DNA of 64,000 nt. It comes from Dyella sp. BiH032. GTDB taxonomy: Bacteria > Pseudomonadota > Gammaproteobacteria > Xanthomonadales > Rhodanobacteraceae. A model generated the notes under the pieces. That model had not been told where the DNA came from. It worked only from the letters and a program-made list of their open reading frames with translations, and searched no databases. Shown piece by piece: positions 52,106-61,447 of the stretch. The stretch covers positions 3,968,001 through 4,032,000 of the forward strand of contig NZ_CP134867.1 in NCBI RefSeq assembly GCF_031954525.1, in the 5' to 3' direction. The translations under genes and the position numbers were made by a program. Each line of letters begins with the position of its first letter. The first letter of the stretch is position 1.

Positions 52106-52663
52106 ATGCCCCCACCCCTTCCCTTGCTGACCGCCCAGCGAGGCCTGACCCTGATCGAGCAATTGCTGGTCGTCGCCATCGCGGCGACCCTCGCCTGCGT
52201 CGGCCTGCCATCGTTCTGGCGCCTGGTGGCCACCAGCGAGGTCCGCGTGGCGCAGTCCGCGCTGATCAACGTACTCAACCATGCCCGCGCTCTTGCCGTG
52301 CAGACAGGCAGAGCCACCCTCGCCTGCCCCACGCGGGACGGCGAGCATTGCAGCGACGCGCCCGCATGGGAGAACGGCTGGCTGGTCGGCTTCCGCGGTG
52401 ACCGGCAGGGGGACATCGAGGGTGCCCCGAAACTCCACCGGTATCCTCCGTCCGGAAGCTTGATCATTCGCAGCACCCAGGGGCGCCGCGCCATCCAGTT
52501 CCAACCCGATGGCTCCGCCGGAGGCAGCAACCTCACCCTTCTTATCTGCCACCGGGCCGGGAACGATCACTCGCTGAACGTGAAAGTGTCTAATGCCGGG
52601 CGTGTACGCGGCGGCAAAAATACAGAGACTGAGGCGCTCCAATGCGCGGATCGCCAAACCTGA
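52106..52663 (+). CDS. GspH/FimT-family pseudopilin
   Basis: A 185-residue type IV pilin-like protein. The class III signal is TAQRGLTLIEQLLVVAIAAT: cleavage after Gly, Leu instead of the usual Phe at +1, and Glu at +5, followed by a 20-residue hydrophobic helix. The globular part has the GspH-domain pattern ALINVLNHARALAVQTGRAT and ENGWLVGFRG, with three Cys that could form a disulfide. FimT-type minor pilins are usually clustered with pilE/pilV genes; here it is alone, so it is either an orphan or acts with pili encoded elsewhere. No strong ribosome site. Confidence 0.88.
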   Translation: MPPPLPLLTAQRGLTLIEQLLVVAIAATLACVGLPSFWRLVATSEVRVAQSALINVLNHARALAVQTGRATLACPTRDGEHCSDAPAWENGWLVGFRGDRQGDIEGAPKLHRYPPSGSLIIRSTQGRRAIQFQPDGSAGGSNLTLLICHRAGNDHSLNVKVSNAGRVRGGKNTETEALQCADRQT

Positions 52664-52689
52664 CGGAGCGAAACGCCGTGAAGGACGGA

Positions 52690-52726
52690 CAAAAAACAAG
52701 GCCCTGCATCGCTGCAGGGCCTTGTT
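52690..52726 (-). terminator. Terminator of tRNA-Asn
   Basis: A 14-bp perfect stem (AACAAGGCCCTGCA/TGCAGGGCCTTGTT) with a 4-nt loop; on the minus strand it is followed by TTTTG after the paired TT, giving a run of six T. Confidence 0.92.
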
Positions 52727-52732
52727 GGAAAT

Positions 52733-52809
52733 TGGCGCCCGATGTTGGACTCGAACCAACGACCCCCTGATTAACAGTCAAGTGCTCTAACCGGCTGAGC
52801 TAATCGGGC
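52733..52809 (-). tRNA. tRNA-Asn(GUU)
   Basis: 77 nt; acceptor GCCCGAT/ATCGGGC, discriminator G and encoded CCA, anticodon loop CTGTTAA (anticodon GUU), T arm GTTGG-TTCGAGT-CCAAC. It is a substrate of the queuosine pathway encoded at 11803-14041. Confidence 0.97.
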
Positions 52810-52882
52810 GGGGTGAGTCGCGTAGTTTGAAGTCCGTCACCCGGGCTGTCAAGCCTGAACCCACGGGCTCGGAACCGGAAAA

Positions 52883-54283
52883 TCAGCCCGTACGGACGCG
52901 ATAGCACGGCACATAGGCGGCACCACCCGGCAGCTTCATCCGGTGCTGGACGACGAAGGCCTGCAGCAGCTCATCCAGCGCCCGCATGATGTCGTGCTCG
53001 CCATCGATGTCGAACGGACCATACTGTTCGATAGCACGCACGCCCTCTTCTTTCACGTTGCCGGCCACGATGCCCGAGAACGCACGGCGCAGGTCGGCGG
53101 CCAATTCGTGACGCGGACGATCGCGGTGAATCGCCAGGCTGCGCATGGCCTCATGGGTTGGGCGGAACGGTATCTGGAACGGGAACGGGATGCTCAGCGC
53201 CCAGTTGAAGAAGAACGCGTCCTTGTTGTCCAGGCGATGGTTGCGCACCTTGTCGATCCCCTTGGCCATGGCGTGCGCCACCGCCGTCGGATCGTCGACG
53301 ATGATCTGATAATGCTGCGCCACGCTGTCGCCCAGGGCCAGGCGAAGGAAGCGATCGATCTGCTCGAAGTACGCCGCGGACTGCCGCGGGCCGGTGAACA
53401 CCAGCGGGAACGGAATGCCCGCGTTGTCGGGATGCAGCAGAATGCCCAGCAAATAGAGGATTTCTTCCGCCGTGCCCACGCCGCCCGGAAACACGATGAT
53501 GCCGTGGCCGATGCGCACGAAGCCTTCGAGACGCTTCTCAATGTCCGGCATGATCACCAGGTGATTCACGATCGGATTGGGCGACTCGGCGGCGATGATG
53601 CCCGGCTCAGTCACGCCGATGTAGCGATTGTTGCGGCGGCGCTGCTTGGCGTGAGCGATGGTTGCGCCCTTCATCGGACCCTTCATCGCGCCCGGACCGC
53701 AGCCCGTGCAGATGTCCATGCCACGCAGGCCCAGCTGATAGCCCACCTGCTTGGTGTACTCGTACTCGTCCCGCGAGATCGAATGGCCGCCCCAGCACAC
53801 CACCAGATTGGGATCGATCTGCGGCTTGAGGATGCGCGCATTGCGCAGGATCTCGAACACGGCATGGGTGATGCCCACCGAGTCGTCGAGATCGAAACCG
53901 CCCTGCTCCAGCTGCGTCGACACGTAGACGATGTCCCGCACCACGGCCACCAGCAGCTCGTTGATGCCGCGGATGATCTGCCCGTCCACGAATGCCTGCG
54001 GTGGCGCGTTCTGCAGCTCGATCTTGATGCCGCGGTCCTGCTGCAGCACCTGAATGTCGAAATCGGGGAACTGCTCGAACATCGACCGCGGGTCGTCCGT
54101 GATGTTGCCCGAGGTCAGCACCGCCAGCGCGCAACGGCGCAGCAGCGCATGCATGCCCGACCCGCTGGCGTCGCGCAGGCGCGCCACCTCATTGCGGGAC
54201 AGGATATCCAGGCCACCGGCGGGCGAAATGCGCGCGCTGACGGTGGCCTGCTTGCCGGCCTTGCCGGCCCGAACATCGTTCAT
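52883..54283 (-). CDS. ppnN: Pyrimidine/purine nucleotide 5'-monophosphate nucleosidase PpnN
   Basis: Long form of the LOG (lysine decarboxylase-like) family, 466 residues; in E. coli PpnN (YgdH) hydrolyses nucleoside monophosphates to base and ribose-5-phosphate and is activated by (p)ppGpp. The catalytic motif PGGVGTAEEILYLLGILLHP (about 283-302) and CTGCGPGAMKGPMKGATIAH are present; the N-terminal domain (about 1-140) and a C-terminal domain after residue 350 distinguish it from short LOG proteins. AAGGAG is 7 nt before the ATG at 54283. It stands alone. Confidence 0.93.
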   Translation of the reverse strand: MNDVRAGKAGKQATVSARISPAGGLDILSRNEVARLRDASGSGMHALLRRCALAVLTSGNITDDPRSMFEQFPDFDIQVLQQDRGIKIELQNAPPQAFVDGQIIRGINELLVAVVRDIVYVSTQLEQGGFDLDDSVGITHAVFEILRNARILKPQIDPNLVVCWGGHSISRDEYEYTKQVGYQLGLRGMDICTGCGPGAMKGPMKGATIAHAKQRRRNNRYIGVTEPGIIAAESPNPIVNHLVIMPDIEKRLEGFVRIGHGIIVFPGGVGTAEEILYLLGILLHPDNAGIPFPLVFTGPRQSAAYFEQIDRFLRLALGDSVAQHYQIIVDDPTAVAHAMAKGIDKVRNHRLDNKDAFFFNWALSIPFPFQIPFRPTHEAMRSLAIHRDRPRHELAADLRRAFSGIVAGNVKEEGVRAIEQYGPFDIDGEHDIMRALDELLQAFVVQHRMKLPGGAAYVPCYRVRTG

Positions 54284-54399
54284 CGAATCTCCTTCGGCCG
54301 CGAAGTCCGCGGCGACACTCCGCCCGAAAGCGGGCCGCCCCAAGCGAGAGGCGGCCGACTAGCTTCACCCCGGCGAACCGGGCCGGTCAACCTCTCCCA

Positions 54400-54434
54400 T
54401 AAAAAAACCGGCGCCCCGAGGGGCGCCGGTTTCC
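54400..54434 (-). terminator. Terminator of the second Oar-like receptor gene
   Basis: On the minus strand AAACCGGCGCCC/GGGCGCCGGTTT followed by a run of seven T, about 22 nt after the stop. Confidence 0.92.
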
Positions 54435-54455
54435 ATCTGGCAAGGCCAGCCTGGC

Positions 54456-57400
54456 TTAGAACGTGTAGCGCAGGCTGAGCATGGCGGACCAGCGCGAGGC
54501 CGGGTTGACCTTGGTCGCGCTGTTGTCGGTCGAGCTGTCGTACACCGTCTTCTGGCCCGGCTGGTAGTTGCCGTTCGCGTCCGTCGGCAGGCTGTAGATG
54601 TACTTGCCCGTCTTCGGATCGACGCCGGCATAGTTGGCCAGCGTACGGATGTAGGGGAAGCCGACGTAGTTCTGCTGGCCCCACTTGTCGTTGACCAGGT
54701 TCAGGACATTGTAGATGTCCAGGCGGATCTCACCCTTGTTGCCCTTGAAGATGCCGGGCACTTCCTGGCTGAAGCTCAGGTCGAGCTGGTTGACCCAAGC
54801 CGACTTGGCACCATTGCGGCGAGCCACCTTGCCCTGGTGATCACTCAGGTAGTCGTCGCTCTTGATGAACGCATAGAACTGCTGCTCCAGCTTGGCCGCC
54901 TGGGCCGGGGTCGGAGCGGTAATGATCACCTCGCCCGGACGCGGGATATAGATCAGGTCGCGCGAGTAGGAGTCGCCATTGGCGTCATTACCGAACACCC
55001 AGCTATACGGCACGCCCTTGTGACCGTCGTAGAACGCACTGACGGTCGTGGCGTAGTTACCGAAGAAGTTGTGCGACCACGAAACCGAGGCGTTCACGCG
55101 CAGCGGCACATTGGTGTTCGAGGTCGAAGCCACGTCTTCGTTCGGGTTGTACCAGGCGTTGTTGCTGTAGTTCGACGTCGCCTGGCTGGAGGTGCCCGGG
55201 TTCACTTCGGTGGCGTGCGAACCGGTGACGCTCAGGCTGGCCGCCCAGCTGTCGGAGAACGGCTTGCTCAGCGACAGGGTCAGCGACTCGGCCTTGCCCT
55301 TGCCGGTGTTGGTCAGGTAGGTCACGCCCTGAGCAAACCGGCCATCGGCGCGGATACGCGAATTATTGTTGTTGTTGCCGACGCTGGCAGCGCCGTTGGG
55401 ATTGGTGCCGCAGTTAGTGGCGCCGGTGGCACCACCCAGGGATTGCGCGCCACCGATGCAACCGTAGTAGGTGAAGCGGCCATCCGGCAGCACGCCGGAA
55501 GGCGCACCGATGTTGAGGTTCTTGTAGAGGATGCCGTCACGCGTCTCCAGGCGCTGGTACTCCGCCGTGGCGATGACACCCCAGAACGGCAGCTCACGGT
55601 CGATGGCAAGCGAGGCCTTCCACACGCTCGGCAACTGGAAGTTCGGGTCGATGGTATCCACCGCCATCTGCGGGATGGTGCCGGCGCCCGAGGTGTTCTG
55701 CTTATGCGGATCCGCGCTGAAGGTCGGGCAGGTCACGAAAACGCTGCCGAACTTGCAGGTGCCATTGGCCTGACGATCGTACTGATAGGTAACAATGTTG
55801 ATACCGTTGTTCTGGTACGGATTCGTCATCCACACGGTCGGCGGGCTGGACTGGAACAGGCCCACGCCGCCGCGCAGCTGGGTCTTCAGCTCGGTATCGA
55901 AGGTGTAGTTGAACGACAGGCGCGGCTGCACCAGCGTGCTGCCATTGATGGTGCCGGTGTTGCTGAAACCGAAGCGCTGCTCGAACTTGGCGTTGTACAG
56001 CGGCTTATCGTCGGTCAGGTACTTGTTGACGCGGAAGCCGTACTGCACGGACAGGTTGTTGTTGACCTGCCACGTATCCTGCAGGAAGAAGTTGCGCTCG
56101 CGCAGCTCCCACTTCGCGGCGATGCCGTTGATGTCGTAGCCCGGCGCCGGCTGGTACAGGCTGTAGCTGGAGTACAGGCCCTGCTCGAATCCGGGGATGC
56201 TGTTGAAGGTATAGGCGCCAAACTCGGTGCGGCCGAACAGGTTATAGATGCGGTTGCGGCCTAGCTCGAAGCCACCCTTCACGGTGTGGTCGCCCAGGTA
56301 AAGCGTTCCGGCCCAGAACGCACTGAGGTTCTTGACCTTCGCCGAGTTGTAGTGGCTGAACTGATCTTCGCCCAGGTTCACCGTCGGCGCGGTGGTGCTA
56401 TTGGTGTTGCTCGAGCGCACGGTGATCTGCGGCTGCTGGTTGGCAACCGTGCGGTGCAGGTTGAAATCGCTGTAGGCGATCTTCGTCTCGGACGAGAAGA
56501 TGTCCGACCAGTCATCGAAGAACTGCAGCGTGTAGTTCTTGTTGTCGGTCGCGACGTTGTACCAATAGCTGCTCAGGCCGATCGAGTTGGTGCTGTTGCC
56601 CTGCGGGTTCGGCTTGAATTCCTTGGTGCGCTGATAAGCGAAGCTGGCGCGGTGGCGATCGGAGATGTTCCAGTCGATCTTGGCCTGGTAACGCTTGTCT
56701 TCCAGGTCGCCTGCATTGGCGCCGAGGCTGCCCGGCACCAGCCCGAGGTTGTTGGCCGCATTGGTGATGCGAGCCAGATCGCTGGGCGAGATCTTGTTGC
56801 CGGTGGAGCCGCCGGTCAGGCTGCTGTCGAGGCCATTGGCCGCGCCGGAGCTCAGACCGGTGACCTTTTCCTTCTCATAGCTGGCGAAGAAGAACAGCTT
56901 GTCCTTGATGATCGGACCGCCGATGGTCGCACCCGCCTTCCAGTTGGTGTCGAACTCGGTGTAGTCGCGGTTGGTCTTCAGCCAGCCGGCCTTGCCCACC
57001 ATGTCGTCGGTGTTCTTGTAGGTGTAATACACCGAACCATGAAAGTCGTTGGTACCGCTCTTGGTGACGGCGTTGATCTCGGCGCCCACCGAGTCCGACG
57101 TCACGTCGTAGTTGGCGGTGGAGATCGAGTATTCCTCGATGGTGTCCATCGCGATCGGCGAGCCGACGGTCGGCAGGCCGCTGCCGTTCAGGCCGAAGGG
57201 ATCGCCCACGCCCAGGCCGTCGACCTTGATGCTGTTGAGGCGCGCGTTCTGGCCGTTGGCGGAGATTGCACCGGTGACGTGATCCACGTTCACGCGCGGA
57301 TCGAGGCGGGCGATGTCGGCGATGTTGCCGCTCGGCGCCGGCGTCATCTTCAGCTGGCGCTGCGACACGTTGGTCGACAGGCCCTTGTTCTCGGAAGTGA

Positions 57401-57803
57401 AGAGCTGCGAACCGGCGGCGGCGGAAACCGTCACGCCCTCGAGGTTCTTGGCGGCAGCGGCGGCGCCGACGGTCAGGTTCACGGCCGTGTCCTGCGACAG
57501 CTGCAGGTAGACGTTGTCCTGCTCGGTGGTCTGGCCGTCCTTGTTCACCTTCACATCGAACGGACCACCCACGCGCAGACCGGAGGCGGCATAGCGGCCG
57601 TTCGCATCGGTCGTGGTGCTCTTGGTGGTACCGGACGGCTCATGCACGATCTGCACGGTGGCGCCGGCGACCGGCTGGCCGTTGGCGTCCAACACGCGGC
57701 CGCTGATGGAAGACGAAGTGTCCTGGGCGATCGCCGGCACCGACATGGCGAGCAACGACGCGATCGCAAACGGCAGGACTTTGGCACGAATTCGGCTGTT
57801 CAC
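54456..57803 (-). CDS. Second Oar-like TonB-dependent outer-membrane receptor
   Basis: A 1115-residue outer-membrane protein with signal peptide (ASLLAMSVPAIAQ), carboxypeptidase-regulatory-like domain (about 30-115: GRVLDANGQPVAGATVQIVH), plug (about 125-260: LNSIKVDGLGVGDPFGLN, AEINAVTKSGTNDFHGSVYY) and a large barrel ending in SLRYTF. The plan matches the receptor at 4728-7739, but sequence and plug differ. The frame starts with GTG at 57803, with AAGGGG 10 nt upstream. Such receptors are strongly expressed in xanthomonads and may carry glycans, peptides or secreted cargo; the ligand is not predictable. Confidence 0.9.
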   Translation of the reverse strand: MNSRIRAKVLPFAIASLLAMSVPAIAQDTSSSISGRVLDANGQPVAGATVQIVHEPSGTTKSTTTDANGRYAASGLRVGGPFDVKVNKDGQTTEQDNVYLQLSQDTAVNLTVGAAAAAKNLEGVTVSAAAGSQLFTSENKGLSTNVSQRQLKMTPAPSGNIADIARLDPRVNVDHVTGAISANGQNARLNSIKVDGLGVGDPFGLNGSGLPTVGSPIAMDTIEEYSISTANYDVTSDSVGAEINAVTKSGTNDFHGSVYYTYKNTDDMVGKAGWLKTNRDYTEFDTNWKAGATIGGPIIKDKLFFFASYEKEKVTGLSSGAANGLDSSLTGGSTGNKISPSDLARITNAANNLGLVPGSLGANAGDLEDKRYQAKIDWNISDRHRASFAYQRTKEFKPNPQGNSTNSIGLSSYWYNVATDNKNYTLQFFDDWSDIFSSETKIAYSDFNLHRTVANQQPQITVRSSNTNSTTAPTVNLGEDQFSHYNSAKVKNLSAFWAGTLYLGDHTVKGGFELGRNRIYNLFGRTEFGAYTFNSIPGFEQGLYSSYSLYQPAPGYDINGIAAKWELRERNFFLQDTWQVNNNLSVQYGFRVNKYLTDDKPLYNAKFEQRFGFSNTGTINGSTLVQPRLSFNYTFDTELKTQLRGGVGLFQSSPPTVWMTNPYQNNGINIVTYQYDRQANGTCKFGSVFVTCPTFSADPHKQNTSGAGTIPQMAVDTIDPNFQLPSVWKASLAIDRELPFWGVIATAEYQRLETRDGILYKNLNIGAPSGVLPDGRFTYYGCIGGAQSLGGATGATNCGTNPNGAASVGNNNNNSRIRADGRFAQGVTYLTNTGKGKAESLTLSLSKPFSDSWAASLSVTGSHATEVNPGTSSQATSNYSNNAWYNPNEDVASTSNTNVPLRVNASVSWSHNFFGNYATTVSAFYDGHKGVPYSWVFGNDANGDSYSRDLIYIPRPGEVIITAPTPAQAAKLEQQFYAFIKSDDYLSDHQGKVARRNGAKSAWVNQLDLSFSQEVPGIFKGNKGEIRLDIYNVLNLVNDKWGQQNYVGFPYIRTLANYAGVDPKTGKYIYSLPTDANGNYQPGQKTVYDSSTDNSATKVNPASRWSAMLSLRYTF

Positions 57804-58220
57804 TGTGATTAACCCCTTGGGCGCGCAACGTAAAAATGAGCGATGCGGAAACCAAAAACGCCGGTGCCCGGCGCTAGCCAGGCAGCTCTCTCAAAGCAGA
57901 TTGGTTTCCCCGGAATATTCTTGCTGTCCGAGCTTTCTTGCGGCGAGACCGCCCCGCCTGCCAACAAAGTGTTAAGCGGACTTTAACGGCATTCTATGAC
58001 ACTTATGTAACGGTTTCACGTACTTTTTATCTCGTGCCGGCCCCATACCACTGAATTGGAGCGACGCACAAGTGACGTGAAAACAGCCACTTGAGTGGAG
58101 AGGTAGCAGAAGCCACCGCACCACTCCGGCCTTCGCCGCCAGCCCGTCGTACAAGGCCCGCCAAACGAAAGCTTAAGACAGGCTAACAGCCCGCTTTGTG
58201 ACAGGGGATAAGAAATTTCC
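57804..58220 (-). other. Leader and promoter region of the second receptor gene
   Basis: 417 bases without a gene. On the minus strand a good -10 hexamer TAGAAT (57991-57996) is visible but its -35 is poor. A terminator-like hairpin lies in the leader (57851-57873). An imperfect inverted repeat CCACT-TG-AGTGG is at 58086-58097. Confidence 0.5.
57851..57873 (-). promoter_or_regulatory. Terminator-like hairpin in the receptor leader
   Basis: On the minus strand CGCCGG-GCA-CCGGCG followed by TTTTT, about 50 nt before the GTG start. It could attenuate transcription of the receptor. The 6-bp stem is short. Confidence 0.4.
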
Positions 58221-59933
58221 CTAGGATTTTCCGAGGTAGCGCGCGCGCTTTGCCGGCTTGAGTGTGGCCAGGTCCAGCATCACCAACCCATCGACGCAGC
58301 CGGAGAAACCGGGATCCTCGCCGAAATCGAGGAACTGCACGCCCTCGGGCTCCACCAGGTCCACGTATTGGCGGTAGAGCACGGGCAGACTGACGCCCAG
58401 GGCGTCCAGGTGATGTTTCAGCTTGCCCAGGCCCGCGGCGGGGTCCAGGCCTTCCAGCGCGGCGCGGACCATATCGATCACTGCGGGCGAGATCACGAAC
58501 GGCTGGCGAGCCGCGGCGAGGCCCGGTGCGCCGAAGTAATGCTGGTGCGCCGCCGCGATCCATTCGCGCGCCTCGCGCGGCAGGCTGACGGACATGCTCA
58601 CGGGACCGAACAGGTAGCGCAGCTCCGGATGACGCTGCAGGTACAGGCCAATGCCCTGCCACAGCTGGTCCAATGCACGGGAGCGCCAGTACGCCGGCGC
58701 GATGAAGCTGCGGCCGAGCTCGAGGCCCTGCGCCAGACGCGATTCGAGCGCCGGCGAATAATTGAACAGGCTCGAGGTATAGAGGCCCTTCATGCCGCGC
58801 TCGGCGATGATCCGGCCACCGTGGCCGAACCGGTACGAACCGACGATACGCAACGCCTTCGGGTCCCACAGCACGAGGTGCTCGTAGTGCGGATCGTAGA
58901 CGTCGAGGTCGCGCCGCAGCCCCGTACCCTCGCCTACCTTGCGGAACGTCAGCTCGCGCAGGCGACCGATCTCGCGCAATGCTGCGCTATCGGCCGCGCC
59001 CTGCAGCAGCAGTACCTGCTTGCCGTCGTTGAGGTCAGCCAGCTTCTCCGCGCGCGCGGCCAGGTCAGCCACCACGCGATCGGTGGATTCCGGATGCGCG
59101 ATCGGTGCCTGGCCGCCGAAGATCAAACCGCGGTGGCGACCAATGCGATAAACATGCCGCCGCATGAGCTTCGCCGCGCGCTGGGCCGATCCGCCACTGC
59201 GCTGCTCCAGCTCGTCCGCACCAACCAGCGCACCGACGCTGAAGCCGATGCGGCGCTTGATCGGCGCCACGGCCTCGCGCGGCAGCATGGCCGTACTGAG
59301 CGGCTTGGCCAGCATGGAGAGGCCATAGAAGATGGCCGAATTGCGCGCCGCTACGTGGATCGGCAGCACCGGCGTCTTGCTGCGCAGTGCCAACCGCGCG
59401 AAGCCATCGGCCCAGCGGCCGTCCCGTACGCCGCCAGGTCCCATCCGCGAAACTTCGCCAGCCGGGAACACGATCAGCGCCTCGCCACGATCCAGCGCGC
59501 GATAGATTTCGCGCATGCGGGAGCCCGCGCCCTTGCCGAACACGTCCACGTGCAGGAGAAGGCGATTGAGCTGCGGAATCGATGCCAGCCAATCGTTGCC
59601 GAGAATCTTGACGTCGCTGCGCACCGAGCCGACCAGATGCAGCAGCGTCAGCGCATCCACCATGCCCAGGGGATGGTTGGCCACCACCAGCACGCCGCCC
59701 TCGACCGGGATGTTCTCGCGCTCGCGCGGATTGACGTAGTAGTTCGCACCCAGCACATCTAGGGAGCGCTCGACGAAATCGAAGCCCTCGGAATCGCGGA
59801 GCTGCTCCAGCACGCGATTGAAGCCGTCCTCGTCGGCGAGGCGCCCCAGCAGCCCGACGATCGAGCGCTTCAGGTGCGGATGCTGTGCCAACCATGGCAG
59901 ACGTTCGATGACGGTCTGTTCGACACTTAGCAT
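58221..59933 (-). CDS. Two-domain acyltransferase (PlsC-like plus GNAT), OlsF-like
   Basis: A 570-residue protein. The N-terminal half (about 60-260) is a lysophospholipid-acyltransferase domain with the NHX4D motif in VVANHPLGMVDALTLLH and the second motif in LIVFPAGEVSRMGPGG. The C-terminal half (about 300-560) is a GNAT-type domain of the OlsB/haemolysin kind: LRELTFRKVGEGTGLRRDLD, YDPHYEHLVLWDP, IVGSYRFGHGG and SRSFIAPAYWRSRALDQLWQ-like text (actual start LGRSFIAPAYWRSRALDQLW). This domain order is that of OlsF, the bifunctional ornithine-lipid synthase of Serratia and Flavobacterium. AAGGAGA precedes the ATG at 59933. It could also acylate another amine-containing lipid. Confidence 0.82.
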   Translation of the reverse strand: MLSVEQTVIERLPWLAQHPHLKRSIVGLLGRLADEDGFNRVLEQLRDSEGFDFVERSLDVLGANYYVNPRERENIPVEGGVLVVANHPLGMVDALTLLHLVGSVRSDVKILGNDWLASIPQLNRLLLHVDVFGKGAGSRMREIYRALDRGEALIVFPAGEVSRMGPGGVRDGRWADGFARLALRSKTPVLPIHVAARNSAIFYGLSMLAKPLSTAMLPREAVAPIKRRIGFSVGALVGADELEQRSGGSAQRAAKLMRRHVYRIGRHRGLIFGGQAPIAHPESTDRVVADLAARAEKLADLNDGKQVLLLQGAADSAALREIGRLRELTFRKVGEGTGLRRDLDVYDPHYEHLVLWDPKALRIVGSYRFGHGGRIIAERGMKGLYTSSLFNYSPALESRLAQGLELGRSFIAPAYWRSRALDQLWQGIGLYLQRHPELRYLFGPVSMSVSLPREAREWIAAAHQHYFGAPGLAAARQPFVISPAVIDMVRAALEGLDPAAGLGKLKHHLDALGVSLPVLYRQYVDLVEPEGVQFLDFGEDPGFSGCVDGLVMLDLATLKPAKRARYLGKS

Positions 59934-60025
59934 GATCGTCTCCTTAACGACTTCGCCCATGCTGGCCGCGGATTATGACAGCAAGGTGATCCTGCCAGGG
60001 CAAGCCCCATTCGGCCGATGGCGTT

Positions 60026-60637
60026 TCAAACGGCCAGATGCAAATACGCTGCCACGCCGCCCAGGAACATCTGCACGGACAACGCGATGAGCAGCATGCC
60101 CATCACCCGCTCAAGGGCGGTCAGCACGCTCTCGCCCAGCCAGCGGAACAAGTAGGTGGAACACAGCAGAATCACCGACGTCGCCAGCCACGCGCCCAGC
60201 AAGGCGATCGCCCAGTCGGCGGTGCGGCCGGGCTGGGTATTGGTGAGCAGCAGCAGCGCGGCCATCGCGGACGGGCCGGCCACCCCAGGAATGGCCATGG
60301 GCACGATGAAAGGCTCGCCCTCGCCTGACTTGCCGAAGATGCCACCGCCATCCGCGGGCGGGAACACCATGCGGATGCCGATCAAGAACAGCACGATGCC
60401 GCCGGCGATGCTGATGGATTCCTGGCGCAGCTGCAGAAGCCTGAGGATGTGCTGGCCGCCGACCAGGAATACCAGCAGCACACCAAGCGCGATCAACAGC
60501 TCGCGCACCATGACGTAGCGCCGGCGCTTGGGTGCCACATCCTTGAGCAGGCTGAGGAAGATCGGGATGTTGCCCAGCGGATCCATGATCAGGAACAGCA
60601 GGATCGCCGCCGACAAGGTGGTCATCTGCGTTTCCAT
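60026..60637 (-). CDS. MarC-family integral membrane protein
   Basis: 203 residues, six predicted membrane helices, with the family sequences FLIMDPLGNIPIFLSLLKDV, GIVLFLIGIRMVFPP and PFIVPMAIPGVAGPSAMAAL. The family was named after the mar locus but has no proven role in resistance; a transport function is assumed. GAGGGGAA lies 6 nt before the ATG. It is a single gene between the acyltransferase and the SDR gene on the same strand. Confidence 0.92.
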   Translation of the reverse strand: METQMTTLSAAILLFLIMDPLGNIPIFLSLLKDVAPKRRRYVMVRELLIALGVLLVFLVGGQHILRLLQLRQESISIAGGIVLFLIGIRMVFPPADGGGIFGKSGEGEPFIVPMAIPGVAGPSAMAALLLLTNTQPGRTADWAIALLGAWLATSVILLCSTYLFRWLGESVLTALERVMGMLLIALSVQMFLGGVAAYLHLAV

Positions 60638-60679
60638 TTATTTCCCCTCGCCGGATGCGGCTGACCTGACGCGCACCGC

Positions 60680-61447
60680 TCAGACCTCGCGTAGGTCGAG
60701 TGTGGTGCCGCGCGAAGCCGCGCCTTGCGGTCCCAGGAGATAGACGGCCGCCTGCGCCGCGGCATCCGGCAGGGGAAGCTTGCTGGTGTCCTCGCCGAAA
60801 TAGGCCTGGCGACGCAATGCCGTGCGCATCGGCGCGGGCAGCAACGCATGCGCACGCAGCGGCGTGGTTTCGGTCTCTTGGTGCAGTATCTCCACGAAGC
60901 GCTCCAGCGCCGCTTTCGCGACGCCGTAGGCGCCCCAGTGCGCCTTGCGCACGAGCTCCGGGTTGTCCAGCACGAACACGACGGCACTGTCGGGCGCGGC
61001 GGTGAGCAGCGGCATGCAGGCCTGGGTGAGCGCGAAAGGCGCGGACACGTTCACGTGCAAGGCGCGCAGCCACTCGTCCGGCTTGTGCATGGCGATGGGC
61101 GTGAGGCCATCGAAGCTCGCGGCCGCGTGGACGATGCCATCCAGCCGGCCGAAGTCGCGTTCGAGGCCATCGGCCACCGCCTGATAGTCGTTCGGTGTGG
61201 CGGCTTCCAGATCGAGCGGGTGGATCACCGGCTCAGGCAGCTGCTCGGCCACCATCGCGTCGTAAAGCTGCTCCAGCTGACGCCGGCGCCGCCCGGTGAT
61301 GACCACCGTGGCACCTGCACCGGCCAGCGCGCGGGCGACGGCGGCGCCCAATCCGCCATAAGCGCCGGTGACCAGTACCACGCGCCCGGCAAGGGAGCCG
61401 GGCTGCGGCGCCCAGTCTTGAGGAAGACGGCTGCTCGCCAAAGTCAT
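60680..61447 (-). CDS. YciK-like short-chain dehydrogenase
   Basis: 255-residue classical SDR. NAD(P) motif TGAYGGLGAAVARAL (about 28-42), HAAASFDGLTPI, and the catalytic YGVAK preceded by Ser/Asp-rich VFVLDNPELVRKAHWG, where the usual catalytic Ser seems to be replaced by Asp-Asn as in several YciK relatives. The ATG overlaps the grxD stop by 4 nt, so it is coupled to the glutaredoxin gene. Substrate unknown. Confidence 0.88.
   Translation of the reverse strand: MTLASSRLPQDWAPQPGSLAGRVVLVTGAYGGLGAAVARALAGAGATVVITGRRRRQLEQLYDAMVAEQLPEPVIHPLDLEAATPNDYQAVADGLERDFGRLDGIVHAAASFDGLTPIAMHKPDEWLRALHVNVSAPFALTQACMPLLTAAPDSAVVFVLDNPELVRKAHWGAYGVAKAALERFVEILHQETETTPLRAHALLPAPMRTALRRQAYFGEDTSKLPLPDAAAQAAVYLLGPQGAASRGTTLDLREV

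Noticed and set aside
54837-57812. Two long + strand frames opposite the second receptor
   Set aside because: Low-complexity Val/Arg/Gly sequence without motifs; antisense to a convincing gene.
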